Below, piece by piece: positions 36,289 through 45,662 of a DNA stretch of 64,000 nt. Each line of letters opens with the position of its first letter. The stretch's first letter is position 1. The notes beneath the pieces were generated by a model, which saw only the letters and a program-made list of their open reading frames with translations, did no database searches and had not been told where the DNA came from. The stretch spans positions 1 through 64,000 of the forward strand of contig CAYMPH010000009.1 of NCBI GenBank assembly GCA_964392365.1. Direction: 5' to 3'. Origin of the DNA: CAYMPH01 sp964392365 (GTDB taxonomy: Bacteria; Spirochaetota; UBA4802; UBA5550). A program made the translations under genes and the position numbers.

Positions 36289-37994
36289 AAAAGATAGCAC
36301 CCGATTAAAATAAAAAAATTAAAATCCACTATCAGTTCATATTTTAATGTTATCAGATAGTCTGCTTTTTTAATTTTATTCAGGATAAGCATATAATATA
36401 TTATACTTATATTAAGAGGAAGCAGGGCATAATTTTTTAAATAAACTGAAACAATAGAAAATATCAATACAACCGATGCTCCTAAGATCATTGAAATAGT
36501 CAGAAATCTTTGTACTCCGACCCAAATTGGAAGAGTATCACGCCCAAGAATAAGATCCCCCTGATATGCTATCATATCAATAAGCGCATGCCTTAAGAAA
36601 ATAAATCCGAATAAATACAGACTAAATGCGGTTAATCCAATAATGGAGAATTCATTAGCAATAGAGATAAAAATACATATTACAAAAACCCAGCCAAAAC
36701 TTGTTATCAGCTTGGAATAATAAAACTTTTTAAAAAGCGTAGTTTTAAATCTGCTGAATAGATTTTTAAGAGCTTTTGTCGAATATACAAAGCCGAATAA
36801 AAAAGCAGACATCAGAAATAACCCGGATATTATATTTATTGAAAAGCCAAGATAAAGTGAAACACCCATTGCTATCAGCGAAATAGAAGTAAGAATAAAT
36901 CCGAATTTATCGTATATTTTATATTTATATGAATTGCTTGCTTTTAAAAATTCCCTGTCAAAAAAATTATTTATTGAATACATTGAAAAGATATAAAGTG
37001 ATGATATTATTGAATATCTGATATCAAATACGGATATTGATGATTTTTGAGCCAGAATACTGAAAAAAAATGCTGCTGCGGAAGATAGTATATTTGCCCT
37101 GACGGCAAATTCCATAAATTTTTCAACGGCATTAATAATTAAATTACTGTTCTGGAATTTAATATTATAAATTCTTTCAAGAACATTATTTATTATCCAT
37201 CCTGGAGTTGATGCTCCGGCCGTAATCAAAACTTTTTTTATATTTTTAAAATCATCATCAGATAATTCTTTTTCTGTTTCAACATGGAAAGTTGCCAGAC
37301 CTTTTTCCCTGCCAATTGTAGCAAGTCTTGATGTATTCGCAGAATTTTTTCCTCCAACTACCACAAGAGCATCTACTCCGTTTTTTACGGCCTCAAGAAC
37401 CTCTTCCTGCCTGAGTCTTGTAGAATCGCATATTGTATCAATAATTTCCAGATTATCCATTTTAAGCTTAAGAGTTTCGGATGTTTTATAAAAGAAATCT
37501 CTGTCAAATGTCGTTTGTGAAACAAGAACATACTTTTCAGAAAATGGGATTTTTTCTATATCTGATTCCTCTGAAATTACATAAACTCCCGAACCTGCAA
37601 AACTTATCAGCCCGATTACTTCAGCATGATTTTTATCACCTGTTATTAGGGTAAAATATCCATGATTTGAATATTTTTTTATTATACCCTGAACCCTGCC
37701 GACCCTTGGACATGTTAAGTTTATAACTGAAGATGCATTTTTCTTAATTTCCCTGTGTTCATCAATAGTTACTCCATGAGTTCTGATTGCAACCCTTGAA
37801 TTTTTAATATCCTTAATATCCTTAATTGTAACAAGACCTCTTTTTGACAATATATCAATTGTCTGGGGATTATGGATAAGCGGTCCGTACATGGAAATTT
37901 TTTCGCCGGATTCATTTATTTCCTTAATAATTTTAAGTACAGCATTCCGCACTCCCATACAGAAACCGGAATGTTTAGCTAAAATAATTTTCAT
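36264..37994 (-). CDS. ispH: IspH (HMBPP reductase) fused to a UbiA-type prenyltransferase
   Basis: 576 aa. Residues 1-280 are a full IspH, the last enzyme of the MEP isoprenoid pathway: three cluster cysteines in HSGFCMGVRNA, NLTCPRVGRV and TICDSTRLRQEE, plus GPLIHNPQTI, GDKNHAEVIG and VSQTTF. Residues about 290-576 carry eight or so hydrophobic helices with UbiA-like motifs: SINNFFDREF (NxxxD, last acidic residue of the motif missing) and DMIAYQGDLILGRDTLP. UbiA enzymes transfer polyprenyl chains to acceptors. The protein would join precursor supply and prenyl transfer at the membrane. Its ATG follows the gspN stop codon directly, so it belongs to the T2SS operon. Acceptor unknown. Confidence 0.9.
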   Translation of the reverse strand: MKIILAKHSGFCMGVRNAVLKIIKEINESGEKISMYGPLIHNPQTIDILSKRGLVTIKDIKDIKNSRVAIRTHGVTIDEHREIKKNASSVINLTCPRVGRVQGIIKKYSNHGYFTLITGDKNHAEVIGLISFAGSGVYVISEESDIEKIPFSEKYVLVSQTTFDRDFFYKTSETLKLKMDNLEIIDTICDSTRLRQEEVLEAVKNGVDALVVVGGKNSANTSRLATIGREKGLATFHVETEKELSDDDFKNIKKVLITAGASTPGWIINNVLERIYNIKFQNSNLIINAVEKFMEFAVRANILSSAAAFFFSILAQKSSISVFDIRYSIISSLYIFSMYSINNFFDREFLKASNSYKYKIYDKFGFILTSISLIAMGVSLYLGFSINIISGLFLMSAFLFGFVYSTKALKNLFSRFKTTLFKKFYYSKLITSFGWVFVICIFISIANEFSIIGLTAFSLYLFGFIFLRHALIDMIAYQGDLILGRDTLPIWVGVQRFLTISMILGASVVLIFSIVSVYLKNYALLPLNISIIYYMLILNKIKKADYLITLKYELIVDFNFFILIGCYLFYTYTSLI

Positions 37995-38894
37995 TTATTT
38001 ACTTTTTGAGGAAGGAGATGCAGTATTTGAGGATGAAGAACCGCCTGTTCGCATAATCGGATTTGCAAGAGTCCCTTCAAGCAGAAGAATTATTCTTCCA
38101 TCACTGATAAAGCTCGTTAGCAATTCCTTGAATTCAGAAAGAATTGCAGATTCCGGATCAATTGCAATCTTGAGATTCAGCCTTGAATTGCCTGTAATTC
38201 TTTCGAATTGGATTGAACCTGAAATATCACCTCTTATATCATTGCCGAAAACTTTAAAACCATTCAATGTAAGAGTTCTGTTTTTTATAACTCCATCTGC
38301 ATTGATTGAATTTATAACCATCGGACGTTCCATTTTAATAAATCCAAGAGGAGCTGGAAATGTATTGTCAGGGAATGAAATTGCGGCATTTTGAATAATA
38401 AAACTTCTGATTACACCTTCTATTGGAATTCCTGTATTTTTATCTATAGTAATAGAAAAATTTGTATTCATATTCATGGAAATTCCGGCTTTAGGAGATG
38501 TATACTTTATTCCTGAAAGCTGAATGCCGCCTTTATAGCTATTGCTTACAAGCAATGAATAGGGGTTTGTTGTACCATCAATAATTATATCTTTGATTGA
38601 TACTTCTTCTCCGGTTTTGAGGACAATCATGAGATTATTAATTGATATAACATCAATAAAATTAAATTCAATCTCACCGACAAAAACCGAATCCACGGCA
38701 TTTTTTTCAAGAGCTTTAAGCTGATTTCTGATAAGAACATCATAAGGGAAGGTTACGATTATAAAAAAAACAACCATAAAAATTGATGATATGATATATA
38801 TTCTTGCATAAGGAAGCGTAAGGGTCTCTTTAAATTTAACCCAGGCCTCCTTTAAGAATTTTACTACAGTTAATTTTATTTCAGCAATATTCAT
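37995..38894 (-). CDS. gspN: Type II secretion system protein GspN (leptospiral type)
   Basis: 299 aa. One N-terminal helix (about 33-52; IYIISSIFMVVFFIIVTFPY) is followed by a periplasmic beta-rich domain, as in the GspN family found with spirochaetal and deltaproteobacterial T2SS. A Ser/Asn-rich tail ends the protein. It is thought to belong to the inner-membrane platform. Assignment rests on topology, position after gspM and family resemblance. Confidence 0.8.
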   Translation of the reverse strand: MNIAEIKLTVVKFLKEAWVKFKETLTLPYARIYIISSIFMVVFFIIVTFPYDVLIRNQLKALEKNAVDSVFVGEIEFNFIDVISINNLMIVLKTGEEVSIKDIIIDGTTNPYSLLVSNSYKGGIQLSGIKYTSPKAGISMNMNTNFSITIDKNTGIPIEGVIRSFIIQNAAISFPDNTFPAPLGFIKMERPMVINSINADGVIKNRTLTLNGFKVFGNDIRGDISGSIQFERITGNSRLNLKIAIDPESAILSEFKELLTSFISDGRIILLLEGTLANPIMRTGGSSSSNTASPSSKSK

Positions 38895-38897
38895 TTT

Positions 38898-39413
38898 TTA
38901 TTCCAGGTAATAACTGTCGAATTTTATAATTACATCATACGTGCTGGTCTGATTTAATGCCTGTTTTATATTTAAAGAACTGATTTTAACAAGTCTGTTT
39001 GAATTTTCCATTTTATAAATAAAATTTACAATTGATTTGATATCAACCCCTTCAAATTTTACTTCTGTTGAAAGACCATGATATTTATTCTGAAGAGAGC
39101 TCGGATTATCCCGATTGCCGGTTTTATTTTTTAATATATTCGCAGCCTGAGCATTTTCTTCTATCAGCGTTGTAAGGCCTGAACTGTTTCTAAGAAGCTC
39201 ATTATAACGAGCATTTTTTTCTTTTGCTTCAATGTATTCCCCGTATATTTTATCAAGCTTTATTAAATTCTGCGTATTATTATCAAATTCTTTTCCCGTC
39301 CTTTCTCTAAAGGATGCTAGAGGACGGATAATAAACAGAAATACAACGGCAATAACCACAATGGCAGCCAGAATCTTTAATAATTTTTGTTCTCTGTCTG
39401 TTAAATTTATCAT
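38898..39413 (-). CDS. gspM: Type II secretion system protein GspM
   Basis: 171 aa. A short cytoplasmic start (LTDREQKLLKIL), one membrane helix (about 13-31) and a coiled-coil plus ferredoxin-like periplasmic domain similar to GspM/PilO. It partners GspL in the inner-membrane platform. Sequence is weakly conserved in the family; position between gspL and gspN supports the call. Confidence 0.82.
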   Translation of the reverse strand: MINLTDREQKLLKILAAIVVIAVVFLFIIRPLASFRERTGKEFDNNTQNLIKLDKIYGEYIEAKEKNARYNELLRNSSGLTTLIEENAQAANILKNKTGNRDNPSSLQNKYHGLSTEVKFEGVDIKSIVNFIYKMENSNRLVKISSLNIKQALNQTSTYDVIIKFDSYYLE

Positions 39414-39420
39414 AATCTTC

Positions 39421-41031
39421 TCATTTTACCGCGGATGCAGAAGTTTTTTGTTTTAATTTTATATTCATAGTAAAGATAACTTCATTTTTTTTCGAATTCT
39501 TAATTGCAACAGAAACTGATTCAAATTTTTTTGTCTGATTCAATTTCTCTTTGAAATCATCAATTTTTTTAGCTGAAGATATTGATGCATCCAGCCTTAT
39601 AATTCTTTCATTAACGACAAAACTTTTCATCTCAAACATTTCATCGCCAGGGAATTGCCCTGCAATCATGTAAAGAATATCCAGTATAGGCTCATTGTCT
39701 GACATAAGACTGTCTATAACTTCAAGTTCTTTCTTTTCTTTGATGACTATTTTTTTAGCTTCAGATATCGGATCATTTGTTAATGGTTTGGTTTGAAAAT
39801 ATTTTTTAAACTGATAATCCATTGTCTCTCTATAATTTTTGTTTGTGCCGATTGTAAGAAGAAATGAAGTTATCAGGTTTATAAATAAAACAGTAAGACC
39901 AAGTATTCCAAAAAAACCTGCAAGATAATAAATTTTAAATGAAGAACCCGCAACATCCGGAAGGAATTCACCTTTGAGAAAATTAATGGATTTTTTCCGG
40001 TTTTTTAAAAATGATACAAGCAGTCCGAAAGCAATTGGAAACTGTGTTTTAACTCTCTGGTCTCTATTGTCTGCCATAAAAGGAAGAGGAAAAACCGGAA
40101 TATCAATATCTGTAGAAAGTTTCCCCTGTAGACCTGTAAGATTTGATCCTCCTCCTGAAATTAAAATTCTACTGAAGGAAATTTCTGTATTTTCAACACT
40201 GAAGGATTTAAGAGTCAATAAGATCTGTTCAATTAATTCATCAGAATAATCCACTGCTGCTTTATAAATTTTCTGAAGATTTGATTTTGATATTTTAAGA
40301 TTCTTATAAGCATCTTTTTTGGTATTGTTTTCAAAAGACCTGAGATCAAGATACAGCGACTCGTATACTTTTGAAGCTTCAAAAATACTGATTTTCAATA
40401 TTTCTGAAATTGATTTAATAACCTCGCCGATTCCGGAAGATATTGATCTTGTATATATCAGGCTGTTTGAATCAATAATATTCATAATGGTTTTATTATT
40501 GCCGATATCCAGCTGAATAACTGATTCATTTTCTATTGTATTAAAATATCTATAGCATTCAAAAAGAGATGTGGATTCAAGCCCGAGCATAACAGGCTTA
40601 ATATTCATCTCTTCAAACAATTTTAAATAATCGTAAACATTATCCTTGTGTGCTGCAGCGAGTAAAATTCTGCCTTCGTTTTCCTTAGAGCTCTTCATAG
40701 GCTGAAAATCAAGTATCATATCATCAAGTTTAAAAGGTATATGCTCTTCAGCTTCAAATGGAATTGCTTCTGCTATTTTTTCAACATCGCTGAAAGGAAA
40801 GGAAATATTTCTTATAATAGTTTTTTCCATAGGGAGATTGGAAATAATTTTATATCCCTGAAGGTTTTCTTCTCCAATTATTCCTGAAAGAATTACATTC
40901 ATGCTGCAGGATTCATCAGTACACTCTTTAAAATCAAATGTTTTAACCTGAAAATCTCTGAAGCCTGATTTTGCTTTTATAAGCTTGATGGATGTAGATC
41001 CGATGTCAAATGCGGCGATATCACCGTACAA
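39421..41031 (-). CDS. gspL: Type II secretion system protein GspL (PilM-PilN-like)
   Basis: 536 aa. Residues about 1-330 form an actin-like cytoplasmic domain with AFDIGSTSIKLIK, QLDIGNNKTIMNI and ISGGGSNLTGL, which match the phosphate and adenosine loops of PilM. One membrane helix (about 365-385) is followed by a PilN-like periplasmic domain. GspL couples the GspE ATPase to the platform. Well-studied GspL proteins lack nucleotide-binding loops, so their apparent retention here is notable. Confidence 0.87.
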   Translation of the reverse strand: MYGDIAAFDIGSTSIKLIKAKSGFRDFQVKTFDFKECTDESCSMNVILSGIIGEENLQGYKIISNLPMEKTIIRNISFPFSDVEKIAEAIPFEAEEHIPFKLDDMILDFQPMKSSKENEGRILLAAAHKDNVYDYLKLFEEMNIKPVMLGLESTSLFECYRYFNTIENESVIQLDIGNNKTIMNIIDSNSLIYTRSISSGIGEVIKSISEILKISIFEASKVYESLYLDLRSFENNTKKDAYKNLKISKSNLQKIYKAAVDYSDELIEQILLTLKSFSVENTEISFSRILISGGGSNLTGLQGKLSTDIDIPVFPLPFMADNRDQRVKTQFPIAFGLLVSFLKNRKKSINFLKGEFLPDVAGSSFKIYYLAGFFGILGLTVLFINLITSFLLTIGTNKNYRETMDYQFKKYFQTKPLTNDPISEAKKIVIKEKKELEVIDSLMSDNEPILDILYMIAGQFPGDEMFEMKSFVVNERIIRLDASISSAKKIDDFKEKLNQTKKFESVSVAIKNSKKNEVIFTMNIKLKQKTSASAVK

Positions 41032-41098
41032 TTAAATTACCTCATTTTATAAATGCATTTTCAACTGCTGAATGAATTTCAGAATAAAACTCTGTTCA

Positions 41099-42334
41099 TT
41101 ATTCCATAGAATAATAATGTGTTATATTTGTATCCCGCTCATAAAAAACAACAGTTTTTAATTTTGTATTACCAAAAGTTCCGGTTGATACTATTTTAAA
41201 AATTCCGGATTTTACAGTTATAAGATTTTTTCTTATATTCTCATCTTCAATAATATCTTTTATTTCAGTTACTGTTTTAAAAGGAGTTATATTTCTCCTT
41301 CTGATAATTTCCTCAACCTTATCATCTGTCATTGTATCAGACAAAGATGACAAAACGCGGTATGAGGCGGTATTTATATTTATTTTATTCAGATCATTCA
41401 GATAATCAAGCCTGTTTCCGTAAACTCTAAGATAATCTGAAAGATTTCTGCTTTTCTCTCTGCCGATTTTCATTTCACCGGCTGTTTTATCCTTCGGCCT
41501 TTCTGGTGTTTTTTTATCAGCAAAGGATCCTTTTGAGCTTTTTTCAATAAGTTCAGATAATCTACTGAAGTCAAGATTTATATTTCCTTTGTTGTGATCA
41601 ACAAGATTCCGTTCAATGCCTGCAGATCCGCCTCCAAGTCCATAATAAATTTCAGGTGTCATGTTTTTAAGCATAAGCATTTCATCAATGCTGTCCATTG
41701 AATTATTTTTAGGTCTGTACGGCTCCGGAAGAGTTGAATAAAAATCTGCATACTCTGCGCCGTAAGATGACCTTGAATCATCCGTATCAACCCAGTCTAA
41801 TGCGATATCAGCAAAATCAAGAGAAAGCCCCATATTCATTAAAAATCTCTGGAAAATAGAATAATAAGGGGTAGGGTTTACAAATTCATTTGCAAGAATG
41901 CTTAAATTTATTTTTGACTGTTCATCTGTTATTTCGATTTTTACAAAAGCATCACCAACGGGAATTTCAGGATAATCCAGAGCCCATAAATCCAGAAAAC
42001 AGTCAATGTTTGGATCTGCGCTTTTACCGGTAAGCATCTGAGCTGAAACTCCGGATTTATCTGCCTTCAATATATATTTTGCCATATCAACACCTGAAGA
42101 ACTCGCAAGTCTTGCTTTTAATTTTTCATCGAGTTTTCTTGAATATGATATATTTGTATGTGCAACTGATAAAAATTCGCCTGTAACAGACACAAGAAGA
42201 GTAATAATAATTAAAACCAGCACAAGTACATATCCCTTTGAATTGAAGATATAACCGAATATACCTTTTTCATACAGATTTTTTTTTCTCTGGTCATATT
42301 TTATAATTTCTAAAAATTTATTCATACAATCCAA
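41099..42334 (-). CDS. gspK: Type II secretion minor pseudopilin GspK
   Basis: 411 aa, the large minor pseudopilin that caps the pseudopilus tip. The prepilin-type segment NSKGYVLVLVLIIITLL (about 32-48) has the cleavage glycine and lacks Glu5, as expected for GspK. DWVDTDDSR and ININTASYRVLSSL belong to the GspK core and its helix-hairpin-like insert. A longer N-terminal leader (about 34 residues) is unusual; an in-frame ATG three codons downstream is an alternative start. Confidence 0.88.
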   Translation of the reverse strand: MDCMNKFLEIIKYDQRKKNLYEKGIFGYIFNSKGYVLVLVLIIITLLVSVTGEFLSVAHTNISYSRKLDEKLKARLASSSGVDMAKYILKADKSGVSAQMLTGKSADPNIDCFLDLWALDYPEIPVGDAFVKIEITDEQSKINLSILANEFVNPTPYYSIFQRFLMNMGLSLDFADIALDWVDTDDSRSSYGAEYADFYSTLPEPYRPKNNSMDSIDEMLMLKNMTPEIYYGLGGGSAGIERNLVDHNKGNINLDFSRLSELIEKSSKGSFADKKTPERPKDKTAGEMKIGREKSRNLSDYLRVYGNRLDYLNDLNKININTASYRVLSSLSDTMTDDKVEEIIRRRNITPFKTVTEIKDIIEDENIRKNLITVKSGIFKIVSTGTFGNTKLKTVVFYERDTNITHYYSME

Positions 42335-42994
42335 TCACTTGACCATCATATTCAGAATTGTGTACATTTGAAAAGTTTCCTCTTTACCTGAAAAATTTTT
42401 AGCTTTTAGTGTTATCCTGACTTCCTGCGGGAAAATATCATTTTCTCTGGAGTCCCATTTTATTACCCAGCTGTTATTTACTTTAAATTCAAAGCCGAGA
42501 GATGTTACATTTTTCAATAAAACATTTTCCTTACCGCCTGATTCAGTGTCCTTGTCATAATGAAGCTGTTCTCGTCTAATCAGAAAAAACAGGCCCGGAT
42601 ATTTTATATCTTCTTTAAGATAATATCCGACTTCATATATATCACTCATAGGATTTGATTTATTAAAAACTCCGGAAATATTTAAATCCCTGTAATCGGT
42701 TGTTATGAAATTAATCCTGCCGAACCGGCCGTCACTTACACAAATAAACGGAATCTTTTTATTGCCGTTTACATAGAAGGTGTTTGAAATATCCCGATCC
42801 ATCCGGTTCAGTGTTAAATTTATATTTTCATAAAATTCAACATGCCCGGTGAGATCTCCAACAATACGGAAAACAGTATGATATGTTCGTCCTGAAATTA
42901 AAAGTATTATTGATGCTATGGCTGTAGCAACAAGTATTTCAAGAAGTGAAAAACCGGATTTGCTTTTAAATATTTTTGAAATAAATTTATACAT
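42335..42994 (-). CDS. gspJ: Type II secretion minor pseudopilin GspJ
   Basis: 219 aa with the prepilin peptidase site KSGFSLLEILVATAIASI (about residues 13-30, Glu5 present), then a beta-rich pseudopilin domain (LNRMDRDISNTFYVNG) as in GspJ. Part of the pseudopilus tip complex with GspI and GspK. Confidence 0.88.
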   Translation of the reverse strand: MYKFISKIFKSKSGFSLLEILVATAIASIILLISGRTYHTVFRIVGDLTGHVEFYENINLTLNRMDRDISNTFYVNGNKKIPFICVSDGRFGRINFITTDYRDLNISGVFNKSNPMSDIYEVGYYLKEDIKYPGLFFLIRREQLHYDKDTESGGKENVLLKNVTSLGFEFKVNNSWVIKWDSRENDIFPQEVRITLKAKNFSGKEETFQMYTILNMMVK

Positions 42995-43001
42995 AGGTTT
43001 G

Positions 43002-43379
43002 TTATTTTAATGGATTTACATACGATATTTTATAAGTACGAACGGCCTTATCTTCATTCCATGTTACAGAAAATGTATATTTTTTTGCTGAAAGGGCAGG
43101 GAATAAAAAGTTCTCGTATTTTTCAGAACTTCTGCTGTAGGTGAAATTCGGATTATCTTCGACAGGTTCCATTGTAATATCAGGACCTCTCATTCCGGAG
43201 TTAATAAATTCATTGAGTTTATTCTTAACTATTAGCATTGCCCTGGCTCTGTTTCCGCTTCCTGATAATATCATAGTGCTTGCGCCGACAGCAGAATAAA
43301 CGCTCATTAAAACAATAGATAATATCGCAAGAGCAATTAGAACTTCAACAAGTGCGAATCCGTTTTTTTTCATAATCAT
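43002..43379 (-). CDS. gspI: Type II secretion minor pseudopilin GspI
   Basis: 125 aa, typical size. Prepilin signal KKNGFALVEVLIALAILSI with Glu5 at residue 11 of the precursor, followed by VYSAVGA and a short domain (MLIVKNKLNEFI). In-frame ATGs at residues 1 and 3 are both possible starts. Its position between gspH and gspJ is canonical. Confidence 0.88.
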   Translation of the reverse strand: MIMKKNGFALVEVLIALAILSIVLMSVYSAVGASTMILSGSGNRARAMLIVKNKLNEFINSGMRGPDITMEPVEDNPNFTYSRSSEKYENFLFPALSAKKYTFSVTWNEDKAVRTYKISYVNPLK

Positions 43380-43383
43380 ATAA

Positions 43384-43947
43384 TTAATTGAAGAAATCGG
43401 TGAAGGTTATATATCCTGGTAATACCTGAGGTTCCTTCATATATTTATTTAATTTTATAGAATATCTCTGATCATTGTCAATTCTAACATGAATAATGAT
43501 ATTATCAGAAGAGCCGTCTGCATGGAAAGGTATAATCACATTGCCTTTAGCAATTTTTTCTCTTGATGATAACACTACTTCTTCAATAATAAAAGAATTC
43601 GGAAAATTCCTGAATTTAAAAATATCCCTTTTATTTTCAACAAACTGATTATTGAAAATATTCAGAACTGAAATTCCGTTTTTTCTGCTGAAAATTTTAT
43701 TTGCAAGCTCGGTCTGATCCTGTTTTGAATCACTTAAATGAATCGTCATATAATTAGTTCTGCCGTTTAGATATGAATCATCAAAAACTTTTGTAATTAG
43801 AGTTGTAAATATTTTCAGATTTCTTTTCCCGCTTTGAAGAATGCCAAGCTGCGGAACAACGGCAGCTGAGATTATCCCGAGAATCGCAACAACAGTCAGG
43901 ATTTCAATCATTGAAAATCCTGACTTATCTTTTAAAATATTACGCAA
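43384..43947 (-). CDS. gspH: Type II secretion minor pseudopilin GspH
   Basis: 187 aa with the prepilin segment KSGFSMIEILTVVAILGII (about residues 8-26). The rest is a weakly conserved pseudopilin domain. Assigned to GspH by position between gspG and gspI; the sequence alone would only say 'pseudopilin'. Confidence 0.8.
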   Translation of the reverse strand: MRNILKDKSGFSMIEILTVVAILGIISAAVVPQLGILQSGKRNLKIFTTLITKVFDDSYLNGRTNYMTIHLSDSKQDQTELANKIFSRKNGISVLNIFNNQFVENKRDIFKFRNFPNSFIIEEVVLSSREKIAKGNVIIPFHADGSSDNIIIHVRIDNDQRYSIKLNKYMKEPQVLPGYITFTDFFN

Positions 43948-43950
43948 AGA

Positions 43951-44400
43951 TTATTCCCAGCTTTTTATATCTTTATTATATCCTTCTCCGCCTTCTTTTC
44001 CGTCTGCTCCCCAGCTCCATATTTCATAAGTATCACCTGATTGTCCCGGGTATCTGTAATTATACGGATTTCCCCATGGATCAAGAAGGGCATCTTTTTT
44101 CTTTTTAATCAGTCCTTCATCAAGCAGTTTTTTCAATCCTTCATCATTTCCCGGATAATTACCGTTTGTAATTTTATATGCATCTAGAATCTTACCGAAA
44201 GTTTCAATATCGCTTTGTGCTCTTGTTACCTTGGCTTTATCAAGCATACCTGTGAAATTTGATGCAATGAGTCCGGCAAGTACTGCCATGATGGCAACTA
44301 CTATCATAAGCTCAATCATCGAAAAACCATCATTTGATTTAAACAGTTTCCTGATTTTCATAATAAATTGTTTGAATATTTTTTTCATATTTTTCTCCAT
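43951..44400 (-). CDS. gspG: Type II secretion major pseudopilin GspG
   Basis: 149 aa, the main subunit of the pseudopilus. Prepilin segment SNDGFSMIELMIVVAIMAV, then the GspG domain with LDAYKITNGNYPGNDEGLK, LLDPWGNPYNYRYPGQSGD and a calcium-site-like end (WSWGADGKEGGEGYNKDI). A longer leader peptide (about 24 residues) than usual precedes the cleavage glycine. No prepilin peptidase gene (gspO) is in the window. Confidence 0.95.
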   Translation of the reverse strand: MEKNMKKIFKQFIMKIRKLFKSNDGFSMIELMIVVAIMAVLAGLIASNFTGMLDKAKVTRAQSDIETFGKILDAYKITNGNYPGNDEGLKKLLDEGLIKKKKDALLDPWGNPYNYRYPGQSGDTYEIWSWGADGKEGGEGYNKDIKSWE

Positions 44401-44405
44401 AATAA

Positions 44406-45662
44406 TTATTGAACAAGCAGATTCATCTGCATAATTGGAAGCATTACTGAAACAACAATTGTTCCGATCATAACACCCATAATAATAATTATAATAGGTT
44501 CCAGCAGACTTGTCAAGCTTGATACGGCCAGATCTATTTCAGACTCATAAACTCCGGCAATATTTAAGAGCATTTTATCAAGATTATCGCTTGCTTCACC
44601 AGCTGAAATCATTCCGAGAACAAGTCTTGGCAGAAAATTACCTTTCTGAAGAGCATTTGAAACAGTTGCTCCTTCCTTGATTTTCACTGCTGCTTCGGCA
44701 ATTTTTTCTTCTATTATTACATTTCCGACAATCTTCTGAACTATATCAAAAGATTTAATAATATCAACTTTATTATTAAGTAGAATGCCGAGATTCTGCG
44801 TAAATTTCAATACAATTATTTTCAAATAAAGGTGTTTTATAATTGGAATATTCAGTTTAATTTCATCTATTTTCTTCTTTCCTTCCGGATTATTATTCAT
44901 TCTATTATATAAATAAATTATAATGAAAACAAGCAGCGGAATGACATACCAGTATGACGAAAGAAAATCACTGGTAGCAATAACAATTGCAGTAGGCAGC
45001 GGCAATTCGCGGTTCTGACTTTTAAACATTTCTGCAATATTCGGAATTACATTTACCATCAGAAAAACCAGAACCCCGATAGCAAATAAAAACATGAATG
45101 CCGGATACCACAATGCTGCTCGTACTTTCCCTGTGAGAGCATTTCTTTTTTCTTCTATATCCGCAAGTCTAGCAGTAACCTCATCAAGTGAGCCCAGATT
45201 CTCTCCGACTCGAACCATGTTTATATACATATCAGAAAAAACCGCTCTATGCCTTAACAACGCATTAGATAGAGACAGGCCCTCTTCAAGTTTTTCTTTT
45301 ATATCAATAATGATATGCCTGAAGCTTTTATTGTCAATCTGGTCAATAATATCAGTTATTGCCGCCATAAGCGGCATACCGGCTTGAAGGAGAGTGGTCA
45401 GCTGCCTCGTAAATATTCCTACAAGTTTAGCTGATAGTTTAATATTTATATATTCAACTGCAGTACTGAAAATTTTCCTGAAGCCTTCATCCGGCTTTTT
45501 TTCTCCGGATGATGTTGATGATGATACATCCTGTTTATTAATCCTTACAACATAAAAACCGAGTGATCTGATTTTACTTCTTGCAGCCTGTTCTGACGGG
45601 GCATCAAGAAAGTCGGATACAGTTTCACCTTTACTGTTTAAAGCCTGATAATGATAGATCAT
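44406..45662 (-). CDS. gspF: Type II secretion inner-membrane platform protein GspF
   Basis: 418 aa, polytopic. It has two T2SSF domains (about 85-210 and 285-405) with ARSKIRSLGFYVVRI at the N-terminus, TRQLTTLLQAGMPLM and NLGILLNNKVDIIKSF. Hydrophobic helices lie near 185-215, 235-255 and 385-410. It overlaps gspE by four bases. Confidence 0.95.
   Translation of the reverse strand: MIYHYQALNSKGETVSDFLDAPSEQAARSKIRSLGFYVVRINKQDVSSSTSSGEKKPDEGFRKIFSTAVEYINIKLSAKLVGIFTRQLTTLLQAGMPLMAAITDIIDQIDNKSFRHIIIDIKEKLEEGLSLSNALLRHRAVFSDMYINMVRVGENLGSLDEVTARLADIEEKRNALTGKVRAALWYPAFMFLFAIGVLVFLMVNVIPNIAEMFKSQNRELPLPTAIVIATSDFLSSYWYVIPLLVFIIIYLYNRMNNNPEGKKKIDEIKLNIPIIKHLYLKIIVLKFTQNLGILLNNKVDIIKSFDIVQKIVGNVIIEEKIAEAAVKIKEGATVSNALQKGNFLPRLVLGMISAGEASDNLDKMLLNIAGVYESEIDLAVSSLTSLLEPIIIIIMGVMIGTIVVSVMLPIMQMNLLVQ

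Noticed and set aside
37891..38394. 167-codon open frame on the plus strand
   Set aside because: It is antisense to the ispH start and gspN, both well supported; composition looks like a reverse-frame shadow.
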